DNA of 64,000 nucleotides from Candidatus Altimarinota bacterium (GCA_013368515.1 JABWCI010000002.1:1-64000), one strand, 5' to 3'. Shown: positions 20,173-32,488, counted from the first letter of the stretch. Notes: generated by a model from the letters alone, not told the origin. Made by a program: numbers and translations.

Positions 20173-22023
20173 ATGGATAAATTTGAAAAATATAAACTTA
20201 GTCTAAATGAAAAACAAAAAGACTTAGTTTTGGATTATCTAGCAAAAATAAAAAAATTTGTAGATAAACATGAAATAGAAACAGAACTATACAATGATAT
20301 AGAAGAAATGGTTTTTGAAAAACTATGAAATGAGACAGAATTTAATGATCTAAAAATAATCAAAATACTAAAAGAAGTAGGTGAGCCTGAAGTTATATTT
20401 TCAGACTATATCCAAGAAAAAATAGATAATGAAAAGGAAAGTAAATCAGATTTATTTTTTATCAATCTAGAAAAAAATGGTTGGATTAGAGATAATCATG
20501 ATGCTATATTTTTATGAATATCAAAAACACTTTGAGAAAAAATAGGGATTTCTACTTTTGCTGTTAGGGTTATACTTTTATTGCTTATATTTCCTTTAGG
20601 ACTGAGTATTTGGCTATATATACTTGCTTGAGTTTTACTTCCTTTGAAGTGAGTTGATTATTCAAATGATAGTGTTTACTTATTTTTTAGAAAACAAATT
20701 ATTTTTGCTGTTAGAAATTGAGTTTACAATTTGAGTGCTAGTTTTTTAAATATATTTCCATTTTTATTGAAAAAATCTTATTGATTTATAAAAGTTTTTT
20801 ATAAATTGTTTATAAAAAATCTACTTCCTGTTATTAGATTTGTATTTTTTGGAATTATTTGAGTATCTTTATGATTTGCAATCATATGACTTTTAGTTTT
20901 ATTAAGTTTTTATCTAACAGATTTTAGTTTAGAAAATATAGATTTTGTTTCTAGTTTATCTAGTTACTTTATGTATGGTATTATATTTTCTCTATTTTCA
21001 CTTATAGTATTTTCTTTGGCATGTTTTTCATATGCTTTAAATAAAAAGATATTAAATAAATATATATTATTATCTTGATTTTTATCTTTACTTTTATCCA
21101 TATTTTTATTTTTTTCAACTGCATTAGATTTAGTTCAAAAATACAATTCTAAAAACGAGATTATTCAATCATGAAGTATAGTTTTATGAAATAGTTGAAG
21201 TTATATATTGGACCTAAATACTTATAATAATAGATGACTTGATTTTTGATTATCTAGAGCTAGCAATATAAAGTTATTAAATTCAACTTGAAGTGAGTTA
21301 AAGTTAGAGATTAAAAACATAGTTTATGGAGATGAAAATATATTTAAATCTTATAGTGAATCTATGATAAATCCTTCACTTATAAGCTCTGATAATACTA
21401 TAAAACTATCTTTTCAAAACAATAATATTTATTCAAAAGAAGTACCATTTGCCCCTATTTTTAGACAATTTATTTTACATATTCCACAATGAGTAAGTAT
21501 AAATATAAAATGATATTATCATTATTTTGAAAATGCAAAAGTAAGTGATTATTATAAAAAATATAGTTCTTATATGGATACAACTTGTTGAAATAATTTT
21601 GTTTTTTATAGTCAAGAACAATCTAGTTTTATATGTAATCCAGATGATTTTGAGTTAATTAATGGTAAAAGAAATTATTATTCTAGTTATATCAGAGAAA
21701 ATTTTTCTGATTTGATACCTATAAAACATCAAGAAAATTATAAGAGAAAATATTATAATGATTATTGAATTTATTCTGATTGGATGATAGATACTATTTA
21801 TTGGAAAGATGAAAAAGATGATAAAGTTTATGTAGATTTTTGAGATAAAAGTCTAAGTATATTTGCTAGTTTTGATATACAAGAAACTGGTAGTTGAATA
21901 ACTTTAAATGATTTTTCTATAATTGATGTATTTCTAGATGATGATAATTTTGAAAGAAGATATTATAAAGAATTGAATTTACTAGAAAAATTTATTGATG
22001 ATGAAAATAAAAAGGACTTTTAA
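20173..22023 (+). CDS. PspC-domain membrane protein with N-terminal HAAS-like region
   Basis: 616 residues. Residues 1-85 are helical and end in KEVGEPEVIFSDYI, like the signalling domain (HAAS) paired with PadR. The PspC domain follows: GWIRDNHDAIFLGISKTLGE, then TFAVRVILLLLIFPLG and a second membrane helix ending GVLLPLKG. Four more membrane segments lie at about 210-330. The C-terminal 280 residues are an extracytoplasmic beta-rich domain without recognised family. Likely senses membrane state and is controlled by the PadR protein upstream. Confidence 0.83.
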
Positions 22024-22034
22024 AAGTCCTTTTT
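22009..22034 (+). terminator. terminator overlapping a stop codon
   Basis: AAAAAGGACTT, loop around the TAA stop, AAGTCCTTTTT. The last coding residues KKDF are part of the stem. Confidence 0.85.
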
Positions 22035-22101
22035 ATTGTTTTTGTACTTCAAATATATTTTCAAACAATTTTATCATATTAAAATACATTTTATAAAAAA
22101 T

Positions 22102-22575
22102 CTATATTTCCATATATTCATATTCAAAACCTAAAAAATCTAGATATTTTTCTACTCAGGACATATTTAAAACAGTTGTATTATCATTTTGTCATGGATG
22201 AAATCATACCATTATATCTTTTAAGCAGTAGTCAAAAATAACTTTTATATTTTTTTCAGTATTTTTTATAAGTGCAAAAGGGCTTACATGACCAGGTCTT
22301 ACTCAAATTAAAGAGTACAATGTATCACTATCTGTAAAGCTTATTTTTGCTTCTCATAATTTTTTTCTAAGTGCATTTGCATCAAGCATCTTTTCATCTC
22401 ACAGAACAATCATATAAAATTTAGTTTTATTTTTGTTTCTTATAAGTAGTGATTTTACTCTTTTTCCTGGAACTATTACTCATTTTGCATCATCACATGT
22501 GAAAACTGCCTCATGTTCAAAATTTTCATAAGTTATAAATAAATCGTCTAGTGTTTTTAGTATAATATGTTTCAT
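22102..22575 (-). CDS. YbaK/ProX-type aminoacyl-tRNA deacylase
   Basis: 157 residues, full length for the YbaK/EbsC superfamily. Visible motifs: HEAVFTCDDA, GVIVPGKRVKSLLIRNKN, YMIVLGDEKMLDANALRKKL, GVRPGHVSPFALI and FHPGQNDNTTVLNMSG. The substrate-loop GxxPGxVSPF and the Asn-Thr end match the ProX/PrdX subgroup, which hydrolyses Ala-tRNA-Pro. It acts in trans in the cytosol as translation quality control. Monocistronic, opposite strand to both neighbours. Confidence 0.9.
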
Positions 22576-22711
22576 TTTAATCTATTTTAATAATATTTTT
22601 ATTTAATTATATTTTGTTTAAAAAAAATACAAAACTTAAAGTTAATTTATTTACATTTGCTATTTTCCATTTTTTAACTATACTTTTTATAGTAACTAAA
22701 AATATATAATT

Positions 22712-23407
22712 ATGAAAAATCAAATAATAAAAAGTAATTTTGTTTATGAAGCAAATCATGGTTGGCTTAGATCTCGCCATATTTTTTCTTTTGCAGAGTA
22801 TTTTGATCCAAGCAATATGTCATTTTGAAATATGAGAGTTTTTAATGATGATTTTATAGCTTGAAAATCTGGTTTTTGACTTCATCCACATTCAAATATG
22901 GAAATTCTAACTATCATGCTTAGTTGAGAGATAACACATACTGATAACTTATGAAATACAGCTACTATAAAATCTTGAGATATACAAACTATGTCTGCAG
23001 GAACTTGAATCCTACATAGTGAAGAAAATCTAAGTAATGATGAAACTCATCTTTTTCAAATATGGTTTACACCACTTCATTTATGAAATAAACTAAATTA
23101 TAGAGACTTTAAAGTTTATCTAGTAAAAAATAAATTAAATCTTCTTGCTTCAAATAATAAAGATGATGTGATTTGATATCTTGATAGTGATGTAAATGTT
23201 TATAGATGAAATTTTGAAAAAGGACATAGTTTTGATTATAAAATAGGGAAAAGAAGAGGGTTATTTTTGTATGTAAATAAATGAGAATTAGAGATAGATT
23301 GAGAGATACTAAAATCTTGAGATCAACTAAGATATACTGAATGATGAATTTACAATTTTATTTCAAAAACAGATAGTGATTTTGTAATTATAGATGTGAA
23401 AATATAA
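22712..23407 (+). CDS. pirin family protein (YhhW-like)
   Basis: 231 residues, the length of YhhW-type pirins. The metal-binding cupin motif appears as GFGLHPHSNMEILTIMLSGE followed by HTDNLGN and GDIQTMSAGTGILHSEEN, with four metal ligands (His, His, His, Glu). FQIWFTPLH follows as in the family. The C-terminal cupin is degenerate. Some relatives are quercetin 2,3-dioxygenases; the physiological substrate is unknown. Confidence 0.9.
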
Positions 23408-23435
23408 AAAAGAAACTCTTAAGAGCTTCTTTTTT
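23406..23435. terminator. bidirectional terminator
   Basis: AAAAAGAAACTCTT / AAGAGCTTCTTTTT with one mismatch, between the convergent pirin and spermidine synthase-like genes. Confidence 0.8.
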
Positions 23436-23437
23436 AT

Positions 23438-24856
23438 TTATCTGATTTTGAATAGATCTATTTCAATAGAATGTTTATTATCTGTATAGATTCATAAATC
23501 ATTATTTTTTATATATTGTGCGTATCATTCTATATTTAAATTAGTCATTACAAAATTTGTTTTTGCATTTTCTTCTTTATATTGGTTTACATCTTTATAG
23601 TAAATTTCTCAAAGTCATAACTCCATAGTATTTAACAATTTATTAGAGAAATCACTTTTTAGTTTATTATCAGTTATCATATTTATATATATATTTTCTG
23701 ATATCTTTTTTAGATTTTGGAAAAATTCTAAGGTAAGAGTTTGAGGAGGTAAACTATCTCAATGATATATATCTATAACTACAGCATCATATTTTTTATT
23801 ATCATCTATAGTATTTTGTAAAAAATATCTAGAAGGCTCATTTATAAAGTTTATTTTCTTACTTAGAGTTTTTTCTAAAAAATATTTTTCTGATATACTT
23901 TTCAAACTTCAATCTATATCTACTACATCTATGTTTTCTACAAATTTAAATTCAGATATCTCATTTGGCAATGTAAATCAAGCTGCTCATATTATAGCTA
24001 TATTTTTGTATTCATTTTCCTCTAGCTTATTTTTAATTTCTATTATATATTTAAAGAAACTATATCAAGTTTTTAAGTTTATACCTGAAGCATATCAAGA
24101 ATTTTGAAATATAACTCTTCTATTTTCATCTATATTTTTTACTACTAGATTATGGTATGAGTTAGATGTTTCATAGATTATATCTTTGTTAACTATAGGT
24201 TTTCATATAATTATAGATATAGAAAGTAAAAATACTATAATTGTAATAATGTAATTTATTTTCACTTTTTTGAAAGATATTATTATCAGACTTATTGCTA
24301 AACTAGATAATATAAGTGAGTTTAGAGTTGCTGATTTTGATACTCATAAATTAGAAAACAAAACTGTAGAAGTTACAACTGATCATAAAAAAGAACCTAT
24401 AGTAGAGAAAAAAAGTAGTTTTCATATTTTTTCTCAAGTATTATCTCATTTTAATAGTTCAGATAATAAAGGTATAGTTTGGCTAGCTAAAAATACTGGT
24501 ATGAAAAAAAGTATAAATGAAGATATTAATATAGATATAAAATAATTATTGCTTAGTTCTAATATTAAAGTTAATATAAATTCATCAACTATAAAAGTAA
24601 AAAATAAATAGTAAGCACTTGATATACTTAGATTAAATATTATTTTTTCTTTTATTGTATTTTCATCTTTATTTTTGCTATTTTTTCATCATATATAATA
24701 ACCATATGATAATGCAAGTAGTATAACTCACAATATAATAGAAGTTGATATAGAGTTGGAACCTACTATAGGAGTAAATTTTCTTATTGCTATTATTTCA
24801 ATAGAGAGAGTAGTAAATCATTCTAAAAATGATAAAATATATATAAGTAAACTCAT
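23438..24856 (-). CDS. membrane-embedded spermidine synthase-like protein
   Basis: 472 residues. The first 210 hold about seven membrane segments (FTTLSIEIIAIRKFTPIVGS at the start is typical of the SpeE-fused membrane domain; FIPVFLASQTIPLL and FFSTIGSFLGSVVT also fit). The C-terminal half is a SAM-methyltransferase-like fold: NIAIIGAAGFTLPNE as glycine loop, VENIDVVDIDGSL as acidic ligand, and YDAVVIDIYHGDSLPPQTL as active-site loop. Polyamine synthesis is possible, but the loop lacks the canonical spermidine synthase DSTDP, so a different aminopropyl transfer or methylation is open. Confidence 0.8.
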
Positions 24857-24958
24857 TTTTTAAATACTAAAAATTAATATTGTTATTATATCCAATTAAT
24901 TGCAATTATGAATTTTTTGTGTTAAAATTGTTATTATTTACATATAATTTATATTTAA

Positions 24959-26170
24959 ATGGAAACATGAAAATTAATGTCTTTTGATAATTCTATGGAC
25001 TTTATAGAAAAACTTATAAAAATATGAGTTGATTATCATGCATCAGATATACATATCACACCAAGTAAAACTCAAGTATTTATAAGATATAGAATCTCAT
25101 GAAACTTGGAAAGTTTCTATTGAATAAGTTTAGAAAATTATGATAAACTATTAAATTCTATTAAAATTGCATCTTCACTTGCAATAGATGAACATAATCA
25201 TATTCAAGATTGAAAGATGATTTTTAATATAGATCATAAATGAGCGAAATTATCTGTTAATGTAAGAGTTTCTATACTTCCAATAATATATTGAGAAAAT
25301 ATAGTAATGAGACTCCTTATATCAAGTAGTGATAGATTAAATATAAACAATTTATGATTTTCTGAGCATAATTTAAAAATAATTTCAAAAATTAAAGATT
25401 TAGAAGAAGGACTTGTTTTATTATGTGGTTGAACTTGATCATGAAAAACAACAACTTTATACTCTTTATTGAATCAATATGATCCATTTAAAAGCTCTAT
25501 ATTTACACTTGAAGACCCTGTTGAATATACTGTTGATTGATATGTACAATCTGAAGTAAAAGATAAAAAAAGCGCATCAAATAATATCAGCTATACTTTT
25601 CAAGAATGACTTGTATGAATTTTGAGACAAGATCCAGACATAATAATGATATGAGAAATAAGAAGAAAAGAAGAGGCATCAATTTGTCTAGAGGCTGCAA
25701 ATACATGACATTTAGTTATGTGAAGTATACACTCAAATAGTTCTATATGAACAATTACTAGACTAAAAAAATTATGAGTAGAGTCATATTTATTGTCAAG
25801 TTCTCTAAAGTATGTAGTTTATCAAAAACTTATTAGGCAAATTTGTCCTATTTGTAGAGAAAAAATTACATTTACTAAGCAAGATTTTCCACAAAAGTTT
25901 CATCCATTTTTAAAACAAGATTCATATGAAGTATATAAAGTACATGCAGAATGATGTCAAAATTGTATTAAATGATATGTTTGAAATACACTTATCTCAG
26001 ATATAATAGAAAATAATGATGATTTATATGACTTAATTTTATCTTGAAAATGAGATGTTGAAATAAAAAATTATCTTCTTTCAAAATGATATATTCCAAT
26101 TTATATAGATGCATTAAATAAGGCAATTAAATGAGAAATAGATATAAAAGATGTATTGATTTTAGAATAA
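24959..26170 (+). CDS. pilB: type IV pilus/type II secretion assembly ATPase (PilB/GspE family)
   Basis: 403 residues. Walker A CGGTGSGKTTT (K163), Asp box TLEDPVEY, His/Walker B region LRQDPDIIMIGEIR, and ANTGHLVMGSIHSNSS. Two CxxC pairs (ICPIC and GCQNC) form the zinc-binding tetracysteine of PilB/GspE rather than PilT. The usual N-terminal N1 domain is missing or short, since the start (ATG 24959) goes straight into DYHASDIHITPSKTQVFIRYR. It powers pilus extension at the inner membrane. No pilin or PilC lies next to it here. Confidence 0.88.
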
Positions 26171-26195
26171 CTCCATAAAATGGAGTTATTTTTTT
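26166..26195 (+). terminator. intrinsic terminator
   Basis: AATAACTCCA, loop TAAAA, TGGAGTTATT then T-run; overlaps the stop codon of the pilus ATPase gene. Confidence 0.87.
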
Positions 26196-26265
26196 AAATT
26201 TTCTTAACAAATTCTTAAATTAAGTTATTATATTTGAGATTACTTATTATTTAATAAATTTTTGT

Positions 26266-27132
26266 ATGAAAAAAATATGATTGTATATTGTATTTTTCTT
26301 TTTGTTTTCTCTAAATTCATATGCTTTTGATGCAAAAATATCTGTTTCAAAAGATAATTTGGATTTAAATGATTATACAAAAATAAGGATACAAGTTGAT
26401 CATGATAACACAAAAGATATAAACATAAAAGAAGTAAAATGATTGGATGATTTTGTTATCTTATCAAAAAGTTCTTCTAGTAGTTATAGTTCAAATGTAG
26501 TTATTGTAGACTGAAAAACACAAACAGAATCTAAATCTAGTGATTTTATAGATTTAACAATTAGTCCTAAAAAGATTTGAAATTATAGTATTTGACCAGC
26601 TATTATAGAATCAGATAACGAAACTAAAGAAACAAATATAGTTTCAGTAAATGTATCTGAGATTAAAAGCTCAAAAAATAATATACAGCATATCAAAAAA
26701 AATGATGATAATATATTTTTTTTAGTTATTTTATGAATTATATCTTTTTTAATTTTGATTTCTTTATATTTATATCATTTTAAAAAAGAATTATTTTTAA
26801 AACTTATATCTAAGATATACAATAAAAATCAAAAGATAGAAGATGAAGTTGTACAGGATAATGCTCTTCAAGTCAATGTATTAGAGTATCCATCTCTTAC
26901 GGATGAAAATTTTGTAGAGAAAATACATAAAATCTTTATCACAAAAATAAAAACTAAGTATTATATAGAACAAATAGAAAAGAAATCAAATGAAGAAATT
27001 TATGAACTTATTCCAAGTGATTTGAGTGATAAAGAATTGATTTGAAAAATAATTTTTTCACTTAACAAATTAAAGTATTCAAATGAAACGATAGAAAAAA
27101 ATGAACTTATAGAACTTATAAAGAAAATTTAG
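26266..27132 (+). CDS. BatD-like protein
   Basis: 288 residues. Signal peptide (MKKIGLYIVFFFLFSLNSYA) then a beta-rich domain with DLNDYTKIRIQVDHDNTKDI, a single membrane segment near 155-178 and a charged cytoplasmic tail. This order and position in front of moxR fit BatD, though it is shorter than the usual 500 or more. Known context: Bat proteins form an envelope complex with MoxR ATPase, vWA and TPR proteins. First gene of the operon 26266-32488. Confidence 0.65.
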
Positions 27133-27151
27133 TTTTTAATCTTAATTTAAA

Positions 27152-28132
27152 ATGGAAAATATATCTCAAGAACTTATTACAGATTCTTATGAAAAGATAA
27201 AAAAAGTAAAAACAGAACTTGCAAAAAAGATAGTTTGACAAGAAAACTTGATAGATAGTTTACTTATCTGACTTTTTGCAAAGGGTCATATATTGGTTGA
27301 GTGAGTTCCTGGTCTTGCTAAAACTCTTACAGTTGATAGTTTGAGTAAAACTCTTGACCTTGGTTTTAATAGAGTTCAATTTACTCCAGATTTATTGCCT
27401 AGCGATTTGATTGGTAGTGAAATTTATAATACAAAAACAAATAATTTTGAGATAAAAAAATGACCTATTTTTAATAATTTTATATTGGCTGATGAGATAA
27501 ATAGAGCTCCTTCAAAAGTGCAATCTGCACTTTTGGAGGCTATGGCTGAAAAACATATTACTATATGAAATGATACTTTTTTTCTAGATAGTCCATTTAT
27601 AGTTATGGCAACACAAAATCCTATTGAACATGCTGGTACTTACAAACTGCCAGAAGCTCAACTAGATAGATTTATGTTAAAAGTAAATGTATCTTACCCA
27701 AATATTAGTGAAGAAAAAACTATGTACAAAAAAATACTTACTATGGATTCACAAAACATAGAAAAAGTTATGACAAAAAAAGAGATTTTTGAAGTACAAG
27801 ATTTGGTTTCAAAGATATTTATTTCAGATAGTATAATAGAATATGTTACAAATATAGTTGATGCAACTAGAAATCCAGAAAATTATGATATTTCTAATCT
27901 AAAAAAATACATAAATTTCTGAGTTTCACCTAGAGCTTGATTGGCTTTATTATCAGCATCTAGAGTTATTGCTCTGATGAATAATAGAAGTTTTGTTATC
28001 CCTGAAGATATCAAATCAATAGCAGTTTCTTGTTTATCTCATAGAATTGTTTTGAGTTATGAAGCTATGGCAGATGATATATCTGAGCAAGAGGTAATCA
28101 AGAAAATAATAGATAATATAAATGTTATTTAA
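27152..28132 (+). CDS. MoxR-family AAA+ ATPase
   Basis: 326 residues. Walker A GVPGLAKT (K57), [10 protein letters not shown] with Walker B region [22 protein letters not shown], sensor 1 [23 protein letters not shown], and the C-terminal lid [20 protein letters not shown]. These are hallmark MoxR sequences. The chaperone-like ATPase is thought to remodel the vWA proteins encoded next. It is 19 bases after the BatD-like gene and 5 before the DUF58 gene. Confidence 0.95.
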
Positions 28133-28137
28133 TAACT

Positions 28138-28992
28138 ATGAATGTATCAAAAAAAATAAAATTACTTGATTTTAATTTAACTAAATCTTTGTGAGATAGT
28201 TTTTTTTGATTGTATAAGAGTAATTTTAAATGAGCAGGTATAGATTTTTTAGAACACAAACAGTACAATATATGAGATCCACTTAAAAATATAGATTGGA
28301 AAGCAAGTAGTAAAACTCAAAAAACTTATGTGAAAATATATGAAGAAACAAGAGATTTAAATGTATTATTTGTCATAGATATAAATAAAAATATAGATTT
28401 TTGAGTTTATGAAAAATCAAAAAAAGATATCTTAGAAGAGATTTTTTTTGTATTGGCAAGTAGCTCAAATATGTCATGAGATAGTGTTTGAGCTTTGCTT
28501 TATGATGGAGAACAAAATATATTTTTTCCATTTAAAAAATGATTTTGAAATATCTTTAAAGTTATTTCTTTCTTAGAAAATAAGAAAAATCTAAAAACAT
28601 TTGATGAAAATAGAACTAAAAAAGCTATTTCTTATCTAAACAAGATTTGATTAACAAATTCACTTATTTTTTTTATAAGTGACGATTTAAATACTGACAT
28701 AGAAAAAGATATAAAACTTTTATCATTTAGAAATGAGATAATCTACATAAATATATTTGATTATTTTGAAAATAATCTTAGTGACTCATGACTAAACCTT
28801 ACTTTAAACTTTGATAATGATTTTTTAAATATATCTCTCAAAGATAAAACGAAAATAGATAATTATAAAAAAACTAGACTTGATAAGATAAATAGATTTG
28901 GGGAACTTTTAACTAAAACTTGAATAAAGTATAAATATCTAGATACTAAAATGGAAATATTTAAAGAACTTTTGCTATTTTTTAAGAAATAA
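28138..28992 (+). CDS. DUF58 protein
   Basis: 284 residues. The DUF58 signature is visible as YNIGDPLKNIDWKASSKT followed by VKIYEETRDLNVLFVIDINK, which resembles a degenerate vWA MIDAS (DINKN). Cytosolic, no membrane segments. It always accompanies MoxR and likely docks to it. Immediately followed by the next gene (5-base gap). Confidence 0.92.
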
Positions 28993-28997
28993 TTTGT

Positions 28998-29468
28998 ATG
29001 CAGGACATTTTTGATATAAAAAATTTATTTTTATGATCTATAATTTCTTATTTTAATACTATTTTTTTAATAGTAGTTTTTGTTTTGCTTTTTATTACTT
29101 TTATATATGTATACAATAAAAAAACAAAAATAAAAAATGATATGATAGAAGAGAAAGAGCAAGTTTTTCTAGATATATCTACTCTTATTTCTTCATTTTG
29201 AGAAAAGTACGATTACCTAGATTCAAAGGAATTTATAAAAGAAATCAATCATCTTTTTAGAACTTATTTAGAACATGAAAAAAAATATGATGATTTTTCA
29301 AAACTTACTTTAGACGAGATAGTTTCTCTTGATTTGAAAAAAGAAGAGATTTCATTTTTAAAAGATATATATTTTAAGGAGTATAGGGAACAGATATTAG
29401 AAAATTATGAGAAAAAGGAAATATATGAAAATTTAGTTAAACTAACTTCAAAGGAAATACAGAAATAA
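28998..29468 (+). CDS. small membrane protein of the Bat operon, 156 aa
   Basis: One membrane segment near the N-terminus (FNTIFLIVVFVLLFITFIYV) and a cytoplasmic helical domain rich in Glu and Lys. Position between DUF58 and the vWA gene fits the DUF4381-like component often seen in these operons, but the sequence match is not certain. Confidence 0.6.
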
Positions 29469-29643
29469 ATGAAAAAATATTTAAATTTTTAATATAATAA
29501 GTAATTATAAAATCAAAAATGTTTCAACTGTTTGAGCCTTGAAAAGGCGAGTTTTGAAATAATTTTTAGATTTTATTTACGAAATGAAATGTTAAAAAAA
29601 TTTAACATTTTTGAATTATTCAGTATTTCCTTAATAAACATTT
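29469..29643 (+). other. 175-base spacer with two hairpins inside the Bat operon
   Basis: It holds GCCTT, loop GAA, AAGGC (29536-29548) and AAATGTTAAA, loop AAAA, TTTAACATTT (29587-29610), and a 16-codon reading frame MFQLFEPGKGEFGNNF at 29519-29569 under code 25. All other gaps in this operon are under 20 bases, so an attenuator, internal promoter or small RNA is possible. Confidence 0.45.
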
Positions 29644-30651
29644 ATGAACTTAGAATTTTTAAATCAAAAATATTTTTTACTCTTACTTTTGTTGCCTTTT
29701 ATAATCTATCTTTATTATACTAGGCAAAAAAAATGAATAACTTTTTCTTTTTTTTCAGATATAAAAAGTACTTATAAAAAAAATATTTTCTCTTTTTATA
29801 TAAAACTTATCTTGCTTAGTTTTATATTTTTATATTATGTTATAATCCTTGCTAATCCAAATACGACTTCTGTTAAAGAAAATATATTAAAAAATGGTAT
29901 AGATATAGTTTTAATCTTGGATGTATCAAATAGTATGGAAGCAACTGATTTGACTCCAACTAGGATAGAAAAAGCAAAACAAGTTTTAAATGAGTTTATT
30001 TCATCTCAAGAAACAAATAGATTATGACTTGTTGTTTTTGCTTGAAAACCATTTACTAGTATACCTCTTACTTTTGATTATAGCGTACTTAAAGAAACTA
30101 TATCAAATACTACAACTTCTACTATAAATCAAAATAATTCTTATCTTTGATGAACAGCTATTTGAGATGCTATCTTGATGTGAGAAACACTTTTTGAAAA
30201 AGATGAATTATATAAAGATAGAGAAAAAGTTATCATACTTTTAACTGATTGAGATGCAAATACCTGAGTTGATCCAGTTTTGGCTTCTCTAAGCAGTAAG
30301 GAAAAAAATATAAAAATCTATACTATTGGTATATGAAGTGAAGAGTGATGAACTATTTCTTACTACAGTTGACCATTTTTACAAACGGCAAAAGTTCCAC
30401 CACTAAATGATAAAGCACTTATAGAGATTTCAAATAATACTTTGTGACAATATTTTAAGGCAACAGATGATTTAGTTTTTGAAAATATATTTAAAAAATT
30501 GGAAACTCTTGAAAAAAGTTTGATTGAGATAGAAAAAGAAAATAATTATTCACCAAATTATACTTATTTTGTTATTATACTATTGATTTTATTGTTTTTA
30601 TTTATAGTTTTGACTATAAATAAGCCAGAAATAAAAAGTAATCTAGATTAA
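29644..30651 (+). CDS. BatA-like von Willebrand factor A membrane protein
   Basis: 335 residues: two N-terminal membrane segments, a vWA domain and a C-terminal membrane segment (YTYFVIILLILLFLFIVLTI). The MIDAS is complete: DVSNSMEATDL (DxSxS), GGTAIGDAI supplying the Thr, and LLTDGDANTG (Asp). The start at 29644 was chosen because it gives the first membrane helix (YFLLLLLLPFIIYLYYTRQ). Partner of MoxR and the next vWA protein. Confidence 0.9.
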
Positions 30652-30653
30652 AA

Positions 30654-31661
30654 ATGCAATTTACAAATATAAACATTTTTTCTATTTTTATCTTTGTTTT
30701 TGTAATAAGTATTGTTTTTTATTTATTTTTTTTATTTTATAAAAAACAATCTTTACTAAATACAAATTTTAAAAAGTTATCTATTCCAAAGTATTTTTTT
30801 ATAAAATACTTATTTCTTATTTTTTCATTTTTCATCTTACTTTTTAGTTTATTTTGACCAAAATGAGATGTTCAAATAACAGAAAAATCAGATGCTATAG
30901 ATATAGTTTTTGTTTTAGATGTGAGTAAATCTATGAATGTTGCAGATATAAGCAGTGATAATACTTATACTAGACTTGATTTTGCAAAAGAAGCAATCTG
31001 AAACTTTGTTATAAATAATAAGCAAAATAGATATTCTCTTGTTATATTTTCTTGAGATGCAGTTTCAAGTTTACCACTAACAACTGATATAGATATATTT
31101 TTAGGAGTACTTAAAAATGTAGATTATAGAAATCTAACTAGCCAATGAACAAATTTCTCAAAAGCTTTGGAATTGGCTTTTAATAGACTTGATTATTCAG
31201 AAAATGATTCTTGAGCAGTTATTTTGATTAGTGATGGTTGAGAACAATGAGATTTATGAAATCTAGAAAATCTAAGTTTTGATGATAAAATTAAACTCTT
31301 TGTAGCTTGAATATGAAGTGAAAAGTGATGAAAAATCATAACTTGAGTAGATGTTTTTGGTAGGATAAATTACCAAACATATTTATGAGAATTTGTAATA
31401 AGCTTATTAAATGAAGAAAACCTTTTATACATTTCAAAACTATTTTCTTGAAATTATATAAAATTAGATTCTTATACTCGTATAAATAATTTCAATAATT
31501 ATATGAAAGATATAGAAAAAAAGGTAATAGAGTCAAATCTAAGTATAAAAAGTGATTTATCTCGTTATATTTCAGGTATAAGTTTTATATTTTTTGTTTT
31601 ATTTTTACTTATTTATACCACTGAAAATAAAATTTATTCTTTATTAAATAAAAAATGATAA
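30654..31661 (+). CDS. BatB-like von Willebrand factor A membrane protein
   Basis: 335 residues with the same plan as the previous gene: two N-terminal membrane segments, vWA, one C-terminal membrane segment. MIDAS: LDVSKSMNVAD, SQGTNFSKAL, LISDGGEQGD. It ends in UGA-coded Gly plus TAA, and the next gene starts at 31655 within its last codons, so the two are translationally coupled. The two vWA proteins have equal length, suggesting duplication. Confidence 0.9.
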
Positions 31662-32488
31662 AAAAACTTTGATTATTTTTCTTGTTTTTACTTATATTTA
31701 TTTTTATAAATTCATCTCATATAAGATCTTATTATTACAATACCTTATGAGATAAATATTATGCGAAACAAGATTTAGAAAAATCTATAGATTATTTTAA
31801 AAAAGCAGATAATGATTCTTGAAATTATAATTTATGAAATATACATTATGTAAAAAGAGATTATGATTCTGCTATAAAATACTTTGAAAAAGTTTGAGAA
31901 TATGCTTCTAAAGACCTACTTTTTAGGACAAATCATAATCTTTGAAATGCTTATTATAGGATATGAGAAATAGATTTAGAAAATAATTTAAAATATTTTG
32001 AGATGTCTTTAAAATTTTATGAAAAAGCACTTAACTTATTTTATGACAAAGAAACTAAATCAAATTATGATTTTGTTTTAGATAAGATTAAGAACTTAGA
32101 AAATAATAAAGATAATTCAAGTAAAGAATCACAAGAAGATAATTCTAATTCACAAGAAAAAAACGAAGAAAAATCTAGTGAAAGTGATCAAAAAAATAGC
32201 TCTTCAAATGAATGAAATACTCAAGAAAACAATGAAAAAAACAATCAAGATTGAAATGATTGAAAAGAAAATGATGGTGAATCTAGTGAAAAATTACAAG
32301 AAAAACAAGAATCAAAATTAACATGAGAACAGATTAAAGCAATAGAAGAGTATAAAGAAATGCTTGAAAAAGAACAAAATTATAATAGTGAATGATTTAA
32401 TAAAGTTTATGAATGAGATAATATGGATATATTTGAAAGTTTTTTTAATAATTCTTTGCTTGAAAATGATGATAAAAAAGATTGGTAA
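31655..32488 (+). CDS. TPR protein of the Bat operon (BatC/BatE-like)
   Basis: 277 residues: N-terminal signal anchor (LGLFFLFLLIFIFINS), about three TPR repeats (YYAKQDLEKSIDYFKKA, VKRDYDSAIKYFEKV, KDLLFRTNHNLGNAYYRIGE), then a low-complexity tail rich in Ser, Asn, Glu and Lys (about 150-230) and a short acidic end. TPRs bind partner proteins, here likely the vWA pair. Last gene of the operon. Confidence 0.82.

Noticed and set aside
24270-24545. Plus-strand reading frame inside the spermidine synthase-like gene
   Set aside because: Shadow of the minus-strand gene, whose membrane and SAM motifs are clear.
29532-29723. Possible 63-residue membrane protein starting from TTG
   Set aside because: It overlaps the start of the vWA gene in another frame and lacks an ATG; the 29644 start gives the expected membrane helices.
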